Part shown: in pieces, positions 16,973 to 25,021 of the stretch
How the letters are laid out: every line of letters starts with the position of its first letter
Numbering within the stretch: the stretch's first letter is position 1
Source: Oscillospiraceae bacterium
GTDB lineage: Bacteria; Bacillota; Clostridia; Oscillospirales; Ruminococcaceae
DNA length: 64,000 nucleotides
NCBI GenBank assembly: GCA_900752435.1
Contig: CAADVD010000010.1
Location: 68,420 to 132,419, forward strand
Direction of reading: 5' to 3'
Made by a program: the position numbers and the translations under genes
Notes under the pieces: generated by a model
Databases searched by the model: none
What the model saw: only the letters and a program-made list of their open reading frames with translations
Told to the model about the DNA's origin: nothing

Positions 16973-17006
16973 AATTAAGCACTCAGCAAGAGAAACCAAA
17001 TAAAAC

Positions 17007-17082
17007 GTGCCACTAGCTCAGTTGGCAGAGCATTTGACTTTTAATCAAAGGGTCCGGAGTTCGAATCTCCGGTGGCACACCA
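17007..17082 (+). tRNA. tRNA-Lys (anticodon TTT)
   Basis: The 7-bp acceptor stem GTGCCAC / GTGGCAC, D loop AGTTGGCAGAG, anticodon stem TTTGA / TCAAA with loop CTTTTAA (anticodon TTT) and T arm GGTTCGAATC-like segment are all present. CCA is encoded at 17080-17082. It has its own promoter and terminator. Confidence 0.97.
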
Positions 17083-17087
17083 AGTTG

Positions 17088-17125
17088 AACTGGTGAATCT
17101 GGATATCCGGATTCACCAGTTTTTT
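17088..17125 (+). terminator. Terminator of tRNA-Lys
   Basis: The 12-bp arms AACTGGTGAATC (17088-17099) and GATTCACCAGTT (17110-17121) are followed by a T run to 17125. Confidence 0.9.
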
Positions 17126-17288
17126 GTGCAGTAACTGATCAAGAATGGCGTTTCCGGATCATCCGACGGCTGTAACCGATTGGATTCAAACAATTCCCGT
17201 GTTTTCCGATAGACGTTTTCTTTAAATCCTCCAAAGTCAAAATACCGGAATGTGACAGCCAATGAAATGCTGCCTGAAAAAACGAAGC

Positions 17289-17332
17289 AAAAAAGAAACC
17301 TTCTGCTGTAGAATAAAGCTACAACAGAAGGT
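17289..17332 (-). terminator. Terminator of the HdeD-like gene
   Basis: A 14-bp stem with one G-U pair (17298-17311 with 17319-17332) is followed on the minus strand by TTCTTTTTT. The stretch 17126-17288 holds nothing I can support as a gene. Confidence 0.82.
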
Positions 17333-17392
17333 AATTTTATGTCTGTCCGAACGGCAAAACAGAAAGAAGCATTCTTTCCCTGAACCGGAATC

Positions 17393-18016
17393 CTACTCCC
17401 GTTCATCCTCTACATAGCCTTCAACCTCAACGGCATCCGCTTTACGACATGCATCATCATACAAAGTTTTCACATCGCGCTTGGCACGCTTAACCCAATA
17501 GGACAGGCACAGCACCGTAATCAAATCGGAACAGCCATCCAGCACCAACACCGCGCCAATAAAACGCACCATCACCAGTGCCGCAAATGGTTCAAAGAAC
17601 AACCATACGCCCAGCGCGCCCGTGACAATCGCCAGCAATAGAATGATCCACCAGCGCGAAAATCCCAGACGGCGCAGGTCGATTGCATTTTGCAGTGTCA
17701 TCACGCTGTCAAATACGATGGCACAGCCGAATACGAACGGCAGTACGGACAGCACCATATCCACCCGCAAAATGACAAACAGCCCAAATGCACAGCACAG
17801 AATGCCGGTGACAAGCTCATAGCGGAAAATCGAAATCCCCGCATTGCAGCAATAACGGATAATCTGTACCACACCGTACAACAGCGAAATACCGCCAAAT
17901 GCCCAGCAGATTACCCGCCCAGACTGTTCCGGCCATACCAACAAGGAAAGACCGCACACCAAATACAACAGTGCAATCCCCAAAAATGTACGCTTAAATG
18001 ATTTGATCCCGTTCAT
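17393..18016 (-). CDS. HdeD/DUF308 family membrane protein
   Basis: This is a 207-residue protein with six hydrophobic segments arranged as repeated pairs, matching the DUF308 (HdeD-like) family. It has a charged, acidic C-terminal tail of about 35 residues (EVEGYVEDERE). In enterobacteria HdeD helps acid resistance; in Firmicutes the role is unknown. The ATG start was chosen because AAGGAG lies 9 nt upstream; an in-frame TTG lies three codons earlier. It is monocistronic, with promoter and terminator. Confidence 0.83.
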   Translation of the reverse strand: MNGIKSFKRTFLGIALLYLVCGLSLLVWPEQSGRVICWAFGGISLLYGVVQIIRYCCNAGISIFRYELVTGILCCAFGLFVILRVDMVLSVLPFVFGCAIVFDSVMTLQNAIDLRRLGFSRWWIILLLAIVTGALGVWLFFEPFAALVMVRFIGAVLVLDGCSDLITVLCLSYWVKRAKRDVKTLYDDACRKADAVEVEGYVEDERE

Positions 18017-18064
18017 CAATTGCAACTCCTTTCACACTACATCGATTGCTTTTTCGCTACTTTT

Positions 18065-18093
18065 ATTATCGTCTAAATTCATAAAAAATGCAA
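18065..18093 (-). promoter_or_regulatory. Sigma-A promoter of the HdeD-like gene
   Basis: On the minus strand, TTGCAT (18088-18093) and GATAAT (18065-18070) are 17 bp apart. Confidence 0.75.
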
Positions 18094-18253
18094 TAGCCAA
18101 AGTGCATAAATTGTCGCATTCTCATACAAGTAAGAAAATTTGTCTGTACACTCTCTTGATTTTGTCGAATCCCTTGGCGAAAGTGCTGATTAAAAAAGCA
18201 AACTTCCCATCCCAGCAAGCCCATTCGGCTGCTAATTATTGAAAATCCATCTA

Positions 18254-18282
18254 TTGACAGATGCGCCTTTACCCATTAACAT
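18254..18282 (+). promoter_or_regulatory. Promoter of the 4-hydroxybutyrate dehydrogenase gene
   Basis: TTGACA (18254-18259) and TAACAT (18277-18282) are 17 bp apart. The leader would be about 85 nt. Confidence 0.6.
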
Positions 18283-18372
18283 GGTAATCGAACACAATCC
18301 CGAACGATGTTGATTCGGCACATGAAATCCCGCCGAATTGTTTTCCATTTTGTTTTGAAAGGAACGATATCC

Positions 18373-19488
18373 ATGGAATGTTTTAGAGTTGTACCAAAGC
18401 TTCTCAATCTTCACCATTTTTCCGAATTCGTGGAGCAATTTCATCCGTCGGAAGATGATTTCATTTTGACAAACCGTTTTTTGTATGACAGCTTTATGGG
18501 TGAACATGCTCTTCCATCCACTGTTGTGTTTCAAGAAGAATATGGAGCCGGCGAACCCACCGATGTAATGGCAGAAGCCATTGCCGCTCAGATGAAAGGA
18601 AAATCCATCAAGCGCATCATTGCCATCGGCGGCGGAACGGTAATCGATATTGCCAAGCTTCTTGCACTCAAGACTTGTACGCCAATTTGCGATTTGTTTG
18701 CGCACAAATTTGCGCCCGTCAAGGACAAAGAATTGATTATCATCCCCACCACCTGCGGTACGGGCAGTGAGGTGACGAACATTTCCATTCTCGCTCTGAC
18801 CCAACTCAATACCAAGCTGGGACTGGCCGATGACAATCTATTTGCCGACTATGCCGTGCTCATTCCCGAATTATTGGCAAAACTGCCGTTCAAGTTCTTT
18901 GCGACAAGCTCCATCGACGCGCTCATTCACGCTTCGGAATCCTTCGTTTCGCCGAAAGCAACCGAATTTTCCAAAGTCATGTCCGTCCATGCCATCCAAA
19001 AGATTTTAAGCAGCTATCTGAAAATCAACGACACCACCGTTTCGGTGCCGCTCGACATCGTATCCGACGTTCTGACGGCCAGCACCTTTGCCGGTATCGC
19101 TTTCTCCAATGCCGGTACTGGCGCTGTTCACGCGATGAGCTATCCGTTCGGCGCCAAATACCACGTTCCGCACGGAGAGGCAAACTACGCATTTTTTACG
19201 AAAATTTTTGAAACCTATCTGCAATTAAAGCCGCAGGGCGCCATTCTCGAATTGTGCTGCATTTTTGCCAAGGAACTCAGCTGCCAAGCAGAAGATGCAC
19301 TAGAAGAATTACAGCGCTTGCTGGAAAAGATTATGGAAAGAAAACGCCTATCCGATTACGGCGTAACGGCGGCGGATGTTCCGGATTTTACAGCCAATGT
19401 CATGGAAAAGCAAGGCCGCTTGACCGCCAACAACTTCACCCCATTGGACAAAGAAAAAGTAGCGCAGATTTACACAGCGTTGCTGTAG
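18373..19488 (+). CDS. 4-hydroxybutyrate dehydrogenase (Fe-ADH family)
   Basis: This is a 371-residue iron-containing alcohol dehydrogenase, the same length as the Clostridium kluyveri enzyme as I recall it. Family-specific stretches include DFILTNRFLYDSF, VFQEEYGAGEPTD, IIAIGGGTVIDIAKL, IIPTTCGTGSEVTN, ATSSIDALIHASES and YHVPHGEANYAFFT; the His and Asp metal ligands lie in the last two. It interconverts 4-hydroxybutyrate and succinate semialdehyde, a step in 4-aminobutyrate or succinate fermentation to butyrate. The start MECFRVV has AAGGA upstream. No 4-hydroxybutyrate CoA-transferase or dehydratase is adjacent, so physiology is inferred from similarity only. Confidence 0.85.
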   Translation: MECFRVVPKLLNLHHFSEFVEQFHPSEDDFILTNRFLYDSFMGEHALPSTVVFQEEYGAGEPTDVMAEAIAAQMKGKSIKRIIAIGGGTVIDIAKLLALKTCTPICDLFAHKFAPVKDKELIIIPTTCGTGSEVTNISILALTQLNTKLGLADDNLFADYAVLIPELLAKLPFKFFATSSIDALIHASESFVSPKATEFSKVMSVHAIQKILSSYLKINDTTVSVPLDIVSDVLTASTFAGIAFSNAGTGAVHAMSYPFGAKYHVPHGEANYAFFTKIFETYLQLKPQGAILELCCIFAKELSCQAEDALEELQRLLEKIMERKRLSDYGVTAADVPDFTANVMEKQGRLTANNFTPLDKEKVAQIYTALL

Positions 19489-19567
19489 TTTTATACTCCT
19501 GTTTTCTTGATGGAAATAAGGTCTGCTCTGTTCTACTGTAAAAACCCTTTCATTATCCCCTCAAAAA

Positions 19568-19605
19568 TCGCCCAAAGTTGCACGCAAATGTGCAACTTTG
19601 GGCGA
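19568..19605. repeat. 16-bp inverted repeat after the 4HB dehydrogenase gene
   Basis: The arms 19568-19583 and 19590-19605 are perfectly complementary; the core is AAAGTTGCAC...GTGCAACTTT. It probably terminates the upstream gene. The same core recurs in the palindrome at 44544-44571. Confidence 0.8.
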
Positions 19606-19737
19606 AAAACTTTTTGAAATTTTTTAATTTCAGCGAATTGTCCAAATTTTACTGTTCAAATTTAGATGTTGTGTCAATAACCTTGTTTTATTTCACCTGT
19701 CAATAATGGAGTTTTTGAAGCATTCACCCTATTCCTA

Positions 19738-19766
19738 TTGACAAACTAGAAATACAGTGTTATAAT
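19738..19766 (+). promoter_or_regulatory. Consensus sigma-A promoter of the HD-domain gene
   Basis: TTGACA (19738-19743) and TATAAT (19761-19766) are 17 bp apart, a perfect match to consensus. Confidence 0.92.
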
Positions 19767-19808
19767 CATACCATAAAATAATCCAGTTTTGTAAAGGAGA
19801 GTGCCATC

Positions 19809-20396
19809 ATGAGCCATATACCAACAAGAGAAGCCGCTTGGGAACTGCTCACCGAATACAACAAAGAACCGTTTCATTTAAAGCACGCGCTGACCGTGGA
19901 GGGCGTTATGCGCTATTTTGCCCAAAAGCTGGGCTTTGGGGAAGAGGCCGATTTCTGGGGCTTGGTCGGGCTTCTGCATGATTTGGATTTCGAGCAATTT
20001 CCGGAACAGCACTGCATCAAAGAGCAGGAAATCATGCGCGAACGGGATTTGGATGAGCGCTTGATTCACGCCACTGCCAGCCACGGATACGCCATCACCG
20101 TGGACATTGAACCGGAACACACCATGGAAAAGGTGCTGTATGCCGTGGACGAGCTGACTGGATTGATCGGTGCAGTGGCTCGGATGCGTCCGTCCAAAAG
20201 CGTCTCCGACTTGGAGGTGAAATCGGTAAAGAAAAAATACAAGAGCGCCAACTTTGCCGCCGGCTGTTCCCGTGAAGTCATTGAACGCGGTGCGGCCATG
20301 CTGGGGTGGGAACTGGATCAATTGATTGGCGATACCATTTTGGCAATGCGAAGCTGTGAAGATGTGTATGAAAACGCAGGGAATTTAAAATTATGA
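19809..20396 (+). CDS. HD domain hydrolase
   Basis: This is a 195-residue HD-superfamily protein, probably a metal-dependent phosphohydrolase. Metal-binding residues are seen in HALTVEGVMRYFA (His), LLHDLDFEQFP (the HD pair) and HATASHGY. The C-terminal third (PSKSVSDLEVKSVKKKYK) is a pattern common in the group annotated as hydrolase without known substrate. AAAGGAG precedes the ATG. The stop overlaps the next gene by ATGA. Confidence 0.85.
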   Translation: MSHIPTREAAWELLTEYNKEPFHLKHALTVEGVMRYFAQKLGFGEEADFWGLVGLLHDLDFEQFPEQHCIKEQEIMRERDLDERLIHATASHGYAITVDIEPEHTMEKVLYAVDELTGLIGAVARMRPSKSVSDLEVKSVKKKYKSANFAAGCSREVIERGAAMLGWELDQLIGDTILAMRSCEDVYENAGNLKL

Positions 20397-20914
20397 TTAG
20401 AAAAGCTGTATTGCAGGATATAAGCGCAGTAGAGCAAGTTTATACCGAATTATTGTTATATGAAAAAGAACACAATGCTTATACGGTTTGGCAATTAGGA
20501 GTCTATCCCACAAGAGAAACCGCAGAAAAAAGCCTATCCGATGAATCGTTGTATGTACTGGAGCAGAACGGAGAAATCTGCGCGAGTATAATTGCAAACC
20601 AAATTCAACCAAAAGAATACGGCGCTATAAAATGGAACTATTATGCAAAGCCAGAAGAAGTGATGGTAATTCATCTGCTCTGTGTAAAGCCTTCCAAGTC
20701 AGGCCGTGGAATAGGAAAAGAGCTGGTGCAATTTGTTATACAGGAAGCAAAGCGCAGAAATTGCAAAGCCGTTAGACTTGATACAGGCTTACAAAACAAG
20801 CCAGCTATGGCCTTATATACAAAGCTGGGGTTTGAACTTGCGGGAACTGATGTCATGGCTGTCGGGGGCTTAATCACACACAAGAATCATTTGTTCTTTG
20901 AACGAAAAATATAG
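20393..20914 (+). CDS. GNAT family N-acetyltransferase
   Basis: This is a 173-residue GNAT acetyltransferase. The acetyl-CoA-binding motif VKPSKSGRGIGKELVQFV matches the V-x-P-x-x-x-G-x-G-x-G/A pattern, and NKPAMALYTKLGFELAG is the C-terminal motif. The acceptor substrate cannot be predicted. It is translationally coupled to the HD hydrolase gene and lacks an independent promoter. Confidence 0.88.
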   Translation: MIRKAVLQDISAVEQVYTELLLYEKEHNAYTVWQLGVYPTRETAEKSLSDESLYVLEQNGEICASIIANQIQPKEYGAIKWNYYAKPEEVMVIHLLCVKPSKSGRGIGKELVQFVIQEAKRRNCKAVRLDTGLQNKPAMALYTKLGFELAGTDVMAVGGLITHKNHLFFERKI

Positions 20915-20949
20915 CAAATTGGAATTTGGCGAAACACAGACATCCCATT

Positions 20950-21549
20950 TCATTTCTCGTATTTTGAAAAATGAAGAAACGATAAAATACCGATTGGCAT
21001 AAAATACACACACCAAAATTCCAATAAAGCAATTCCGATTCCTTCTTCTCCGTCTGCCTGAAACAATCCGAGCATCGGCACAATCAGACAGCTAAAAAAG
21101 AAGATGCCATGTACCAACAGCAAGCCCTTCAGCCACTTGTCGGCTTTTGAAACTGCTTCCAGCGTCAGCCCGGCAAAAAAAGTAGCAAGCGCCATCAAAG
21201 CATAACCCAGCAGGTCATAGTTGAAAAGCAAGCCGAATTGCTTGAAGTCCAAAATCACTGCGGCCTGCTCCGTAAGTCCTCCGAACCGAACCGTGGTCAG
21301 CTGTGCAAAATACACCAACAAAATAATAGCGGCATACATCGCGGCAAAACCTACCGCCGTCACGCCGGCCAGCTTGGATTTCTCTTTTGAAAAGTAAGCA
21401 TAAGCACACATCATTGGCACAAAACTAAACGCGATAAACATCGAGGAAAAATAACTGCCAAAATCACTCCCAATCAGCATCGATACTGCAAATCCAATCA
21501 CAGCAAGGAGATTGCTTGCGGAGCTGAACATTCCGATTTTTCTGTTCAT
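20950..21549 (-). CDS. Membrane protein of unknown function under a palindromic operator
   Basis: This is a 199-residue protein with about six hydrophobic helices and a short basic N-terminus (MNRKIGMFSSASN). I do not recognise the family. The ATG was chosen over an in-frame TTG seven codons upstream; AAAGGA lies 12 nt before the ATG. Its promoter contains two copies of a 13-bp palindrome, so it is evidently repressed by a dedicated regulator that is not encoded nearby. It may be inducible by a drug or small molecule, by analogy with TetR-controlled membrane genes. Confidence 0.7.
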   Translation of the reverse strand: MNRKIGMFSSASNLLAVIGFAVSMLIGSDFGSYFSSMFIAFSFVPMMCAYAYFSKEKSKLAGVTAVGFAAMYAAIILLVYFAQLTTVRFGGLTEQAAVILDFKQFGLLFNYDLLGYALMALATFFAGLTLEAVSKADKWLKGLLLVHGIFFFSCLIVPMLGLFQADGEEGIGIALLEFWCVYFMPIGILSFLHFSKYEK

Positions 21550-21582
21550 CCATTTACACAATCCTTTCAAAAAACAGTTTAC

Positions 21583-21629
21583 TGAACAATGTTCAATTTT
21601 ATTTTACTGAACATTGTTCAAAAAGTCAA
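21583..21629 (-). promoter_or_regulatory. Promoter with twin 13-bp operators
   Basis: On the minus strand, TTGACT (21624-21629) and TAAAAT (21601-21606) are 17 bp apart. The palindrome TGAACATTGTTCA (21608-21620) fills the spacer, and a second, TGAACAATGTTCA (21583-21595), lies just downstream of the -10, with centres 25 bp apart. The layout is that of a TetR-type repressor site. Confidence 0.8.
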
Positions 21630-21740
21630 CTGCTGTTTTTGCCTGTTCACAAACAAGTTACATTTAATCACGAAATTCAGTTAAACGCTGGACTTCTCAT
21701 AACCTGTTTACTCAAGAAGCACAAGTATCGGGCACAACAC

Positions 21741-21780
21741 AAAACCGCACGTCCCATGCAAGCACAGGACGTGCGGTTTT
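21741..21780. terminator. Terminator of the P1B-ATPase gene
   Basis: The 14-bp arms AAAACCGCACGTCC (21741-21754) and GGACGTGCGGTTTT (21767-21780) have T-rich flanks on both strands. Confidence 0.88.
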
Positions 21781-21790
21781 TTGATATTGA

Positions 21791-23671
21791 TTATCCTTTT
21801 TTCTGAATGTTCGATACGCGCAGTGCACGGGAGGCGTTGAGAATCGCGATTACGGAAACACCCACATCCGCAAAGACCGCTTCCCACATGTTTGCCATAC
21901 CCAAGGCACCCAGAATCAGCACGATCGCTTTGACGCCCAGCGCAAACACAATGTTCTGCATCACAATGCGCAGCGTCTTCTTGGCAATCTGCATGGCCAC
22001 GGCAATCTTGGAGGGCTGGTCGTCCATCAGCACAATATCGGCGGCCTCAATCGCCGCATCTGAGCCGAGCGCACCCATTGCGATGCCGACATCGGCGCGG
22101 GAGAGCACCGGCGCATCGTTGATGCCGTCGCCGACAAAGACCAGCTTGCCTTGTTCGGATTTCTCGCCCAACAGCTTTTCGACCTGATCCACTTTATCGG
22201 CCGGCAGCAGTTCGGTATGCACTTCGTCCAGACCCAGCGACTGCGCCACATTTTCGCCGACAGCCTTGGCATCACCGGTGAGCATAACGGTTTTGCGCAC
22301 GCCCTGCTGTTTGAGTGCGGCAATGGCTTTGGCCGCATCGGGTTTGACTTCATCGGAAATCACAAGATGTCCCACATACAGACCGTTGACCGCCACATGA
22401 ACGGTGGTGCCGACGCGGTGACAGGGGTGCCACTGCACGCCGATTTCTTCCATCAGTTTGTCGTTGCCCACGCAGATCGTTTTGCCGTCGATAACGGCGC
22501 GGACACCGCGGCCGGAGAGCTCTTCCGTGCTCGTCACACGGGCGGTGTCAAGCTCTTTGCCATACGCTTCCTTGAGCGAACGGGAAATCGGATGGTCGGA
22601 GTAGCTCTCAGCAAGAGCGGCCAATTCCAGCAATTCACCCTCGGTAAAAGAGTCCGGATGAATGGCGGTGACGTTGAACACACCCTTGGTCAGTGTGCCG
22701 GTTTTGTCGAATACCACCATTTCTGCTTTGGACAGCACCTCCAAATAGTTGCTTCCCTTGACGAGAATACCGCATTTGGACGCGCCGCCGATGCCGCCGA
22801 AAAAGCTGAGCGGTACGGAAATAACCAGCGCACAGGGACAGGAAATAACTAAGAAAATCAAAGCACGGTGCACCCAGTCCGCCCATTCTCCGCCGAAGAA
22901 CAGCGGCGGCAATACAGCCAGAAGCAGTGCGCCAATGACAACGGCAGGGGTGTAGTAGCGGGCAAATTTGGTGATGAAGTTTTCCGCCTTTGCTTTTTTA
23001 CTGCTGGAGTTTTCAACCAAATCCAGAATTTTGGCAACGGTGGATTCTCCGAATTCCTTGGTAACCCGCACACGCAGCAGACCGCTTTGGTTGATACAGC
23101 CGCTGATGACATCGTCGCCCGGCGCGATGCTGCGCGGCAGAGATTCACCGGTCAGGGCGGCGGTATCCACGGCGGAGGTGCCTTCCAGCACCACACCGTC
23201 CAACGGAATTTTTTCGCCGGCCTTAATGACAATGGTGTCGCCAACCGCCACTTCATCCGGATCAACCTGCTCCAGCTGACCATCCCGCTCTATATTGGCG
23301 TAGTCGGGACGAATGTCCATCAGCGCGGAAATGGATTGACGGGAACGCCCCACCGCATAGCTTTGGAACAGCTCACCAACCTGATAAAACAGCATAACCG
23401 CCACGCCCTCGGCGTACTCGCTGGTAACAAACGCCCCAATGGTGGCAATGGCCATCAAAAAGTTTTCGTCAAATACTTGACCGTGTGCGATGTTGCGCAC
23501 CGCGCGCCACAGCACATCCCAGCCGATGACCAGATAGGAAATCAAAAACAGCGCCGTGGAAATCCAGTTTCCCCAGCTTACCCAATCCTCAGCCGGCAGC
23601 AGCTTCGCCGCAACGAGCACGACGGCACTGATAAGGATGCGTATCAGCATCTTCTTTTGTTTTCTGCTCAT
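21791..23671 (-). CDS. Heavy-metal translocating P1B-type ATPase (Zn/Cd/Co class)
   Basis: This is a 626-residue metal efflux pump. It has the TGESLPR actuator motif, the CPC ion-binding motif in transmembrane helix 6 (VISCPCALV, about residue 276), the phosphorylated Asp in DKTGTLT (about 322) and GDGINDAPVL (about 515). It lacks an N-terminal metal-binding domain; a separate HMA protein is encoded just upstream. The CPC motif and ZntA/CadA-like layout suggest zinc or cadmium export. It is the third gene of an ArsR-controlled operon. Confidence 0.92.
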   Translation of the reverse strand: MSRKQKKMLIRILISAVVLVAAKLLPAEDWVSWGNWISTALFLISYLVIGWDVLWRAVRNIAHGQVFDENFLMAIATIGAFVTSEYAEGVAVMLFYQVGELFQSYAVGRSRQSISALMDIRPDYANIERDGQLEQVDPDEVAVGDTIVIKAGEKIPLDGVVLEGTSAVDTAALTGESLPRSIAPGDDVISGCINQSGLLRVRVTKEFGESTVAKILDLVENSSSKKAKAENFITKFARYYTPAVVIGALLLAVLPPLFFGGEWADWVHRALIFLVISCPCALVISVPLSFFGGIGGASKCGILVKGSNYLEVLSKAEMVVFDKTGTLTKGVFNVTAIHPDSFTEGELLELAALAESYSDHPISRSLKEAYGKELDTARVTSTEELSGRGVRAVIDGKTICVGNDKLMEEIGVQWHPCHRVGTTVHVAVNGLYVGHLVISDEVKPDAAKAIAALKQQGVRKTVMLTGDAKAVGENVAQSLGLDEVHTELLPADKVDQVEKLLGEKSEQGKLVFVGDGINDAPVLSRADVGIAMGALGSDAAIEAADIVLMDDQPSKIAVAMQIAKKTLRIVMQNIVFALGVKAIVLILGALGMANMWEAVFADVGVSVIAILNASRALRVSNIQKKG

Positions 23672-23713
23672 AGGAAAATCCCCCGTTCAAACGATTTTGG
23701 GATATGGAATCTC

Positions 23714-23932
23714 TTATAACACAATGGTGCAGTCCGGTTCGACGCGTTTACAGGTTTTGACGATTTTTTTCATGATTTCATCAAAGCGGCTGTCGTCGGC
23801 GTCAACAGTCATTTTCTGCGTCATAAAGCTAACGGTGGCGTCGTTTACGCCGTCAATTTTTTTGATGGCATCTTCCATTTTTGCAGCGCAGTTGGCGCAG
23901 TCGAGATCGATGAGTTTGAAATGCTTTTTCAT
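23714..23932 (-). CDS. HMA domain metal-binding protein (CopZ-like)
   Basis: This is a 72-residue heavy-metal-associated domain protein with the metal-binding motif DCANCAAKME (CxxC at about 12-15). It probably delivers metal to the neighbouring ATPase, replacing the missing N-terminal HMA domain of the pump. GGAGG lies 8 nt before the chosen ATG. A second Cys pair near the C-terminus (CKRVEPDC) may add a binding site. Confidence 0.9.
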   Translation of the reverse strand: MKKHFKLIDLDCANCAAKMEDAIKKIDGVNDATVSFMTQKMTVDADDSRFDEIMKKIVKTCKRVEPDCTIVL

Positions 23933-23955
23933 GATAAGTACCTCCAATAAATTTT

Positions 23956-24318
23956 TTATTCTGCAACGTGTTCCATGCCCTGCCCTAAAATGGTGCGTAC
24001 ATGGTCGTCTGCCAAGGAGTAGAACACGGTTTTGCCGGAGCGGCGGAATTTGACGAGCTTGCTCTTTTTCAGCACCTGAAGCTGGTGCGAAATCGCGGAC
24101 TGCGTCATATTCAGTAATTGGGCAATGTCACAAACGCACATTTCGGATTCAAACAACACATACAGAATTTTGATGCGCGTCGAGTCACCGAAAATTTTAA
24201 ACAGCTCGGACAGCTCAAACAGCGTGTCCTCGTCCGGCATTTCCTGATGAACCCGTTCCACAACATCCTCATGCACATGGATAAAGTCGCATTGTGGAAT
24301 TTTAGCTTTCTGTATCAT
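23956..24318 (-). CDS. ArsR/SmtB family metal-responsive repressor (CadC-like)
   Basis: This is a 120-residue winged-helix repressor. The alpha-3 metal site is CVCD (Cys61, Cys63, Asp64), with an extra Cys10 in the N-terminal arm as in CadC. The alpha-5 zinc-site residues Asp/His at 105-106 and His117/Glu120 are also present. The recognition helix is TQSAISHQLQVLKKSKLV. It is the first gene of the operon with the HMA protein and ATPase and should repress its own promoter until Zn, Cd or Pb binds. Confidence 0.93.
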   Translation of the reverse strand: MIQKAKIPQCDFIHVHEDVVERVHQEMPDEDTLFELSELFKIFGDSTRIKILYVLFESEMCVCDIAQLLNMTQSAISHQLQVLKKSKLVKFRRSGKTVFYSLADDHVRTILGQGMEHVAE

Positions 24319-24339
24319 TCTCTCATCCTTTCATTTTTT

Positions 24340-24392
24340 CATATGATTGTTTGTTCACGTGTTATTATATGCTTGCTCGATGGAAATGTCAA
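24340..24392 (-). promoter_or_regulatory. Promoter and ArsR-type operator of the metal efflux operon
   Basis: On the minus strand, consensus TTGACA (24387-24392) and TATAAT (24364-24369) are 17 bp apart. Just downstream, 24340-24361 carries an imperfect inverted repeat with TGAAC and CATATG halves, like SmtB/CzrA operators. Confidence 0.8.
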
Positions 24393-24420
24393 GGGGTTGC
24401 GTAAAAAAATTTTTAAGGCA

Positions 24421-24458
24421 TAAAAAATTCGAGCCAATCCGCAAGGATAAGCTCGAAT
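24421..24458 (-). terminator. Terminator of the coat protein genes
   Basis: The arms ATTCGAGC / GCTCGAAT (24427-24434 with 24451-24458) and an inner stem are followed on the minus strand by a T run. Confidence 0.85.
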
Positions 24459-24472
24459 ACAACGGACATCCG

Positions 24473-24721
24473 TTATTGTTGCTGGCTGAATTTTTGTTTG
24501 ACTTGGTTTATTTTGGTCTGTTCGGCCTGCTCGGTCGGATACCAGCCCTTAGCGGCCATTTTGTCGTAAATCTGATCCTGCATTTTTAGCGATTCGTTCA
24601 GCGCGCAATCAAATGCTTGGTGCACATTCGCCGTCGGCGATTCAATGGTGCCGTGCAAATACAAATCGCAGACGCCCTTTTCCAACAGCAAAATATTTTC
24701 CATTAAGTTTTTATCGTCCAT
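24473..24721 (-). CDS. Spore coat protein, CotF-like
   Basis: This is an 82-residue CotF-family protein. The conserved run ENILLLEKGVCDLYLHGTIE, then NVHQAFDCALNES and KMAAKGWYPTEQAEQTKI, is typical of clostridial CotF proteins, which are ferritin-like helical coat components. AGGGGGAG-type sequence precedes the ATG. It is the second of two coat genes, and a sporulation-type promoter is likely upstream of the pair. Confidence 0.85.
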   Translation of the reverse strand: MDDKNLMENILLLEKGVCDLYLHGTIESPTANVHQAFDCALNESLKMQDQIYDKMAAKGWYPTEQAEQTKINQVKQKFSQQQ

Positions 24722-24739
24722 GGTTGCTCCCCCTCCCCG

Positions 24740-24913
24740 TTACAGCAAATTGTAGAAATCCTGGAACATCTTCTGGTGTGTCACGGCCAACTGTTCCACA
24801 CAATTTTTCAGATCCATATCGTGTATCTGTTCAGCGGTTTCCTTACACTGCGTCTGAAAATATTGTTCATGGCCCAATGCGTCTTCAATATAAAGCAATT
24901 CTTTTGTAGTCAT
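24740..24913 (-). CDS. Small spore coat-associated protein
   Basis: This is a 57-residue acidic helical protein (MTTKELLYIEDALGHEQ..., ending KMFQDFYNLL). Proteins of this length regularly precede cotF in Clostridia and are thought to be coat or outer spore components, but I know of no defined function. GGAGG lies 8 nt before the ATG. It is 18 bp upstream of the CotF-like gene. Confidence 0.7.
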   Translation of the reverse strand: MTTKELLYIEDALGHEQYFQTQCKETAEQIHDMDLKNCVEQLAVTHQKMFQDFYNLL

Positions 24914-24932
24914 TTGCTTCACCTCCGAACTT

Positions 24933-24959
24933 AGTGTGTGCCGCCAACGTGCAAAATAT
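24933..24959 (-). promoter_or_regulatory. Possible sigma-E/K promoter of the coat genes
   Basis: On the minus strand, ATA (24957-24959), 16 bp and CACACACT (24933-24940) resemble the sigma-E pattern ATA-N16-18-CATACAHT with one mismatch in the core. Confidence 0.4.
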
Positions 24960-24963
24960 GCCC

Positions 24964-24993
24964 GCATAGAAAGCGAAAAATCGGTTCATACTA
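24964..24993 (+). promoter_or_regulatory. Sigma-G-type forespore promoter
   Basis: GCATA (24964-24968), 18 bp and CATACTA (24987-24993) match the sigma-F/G pattern, about 29 bp before the germination gene. Confidence 0.65.
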
Positions 24994-25021
24994 ACACAAA
25001 CAACAAATGAGGACGGATTGC

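Noticed and set aside
17113..17406. 97-codon open frame on the minus strand between tRNA-Lys and the HdeD-like gene
   Set aside because: It runs across the terminator of the HdeD-like gene and into the tRNA terminator, has no convincing ribosome site and no recognisable domain. It could be a gene relic but I cannot support it.
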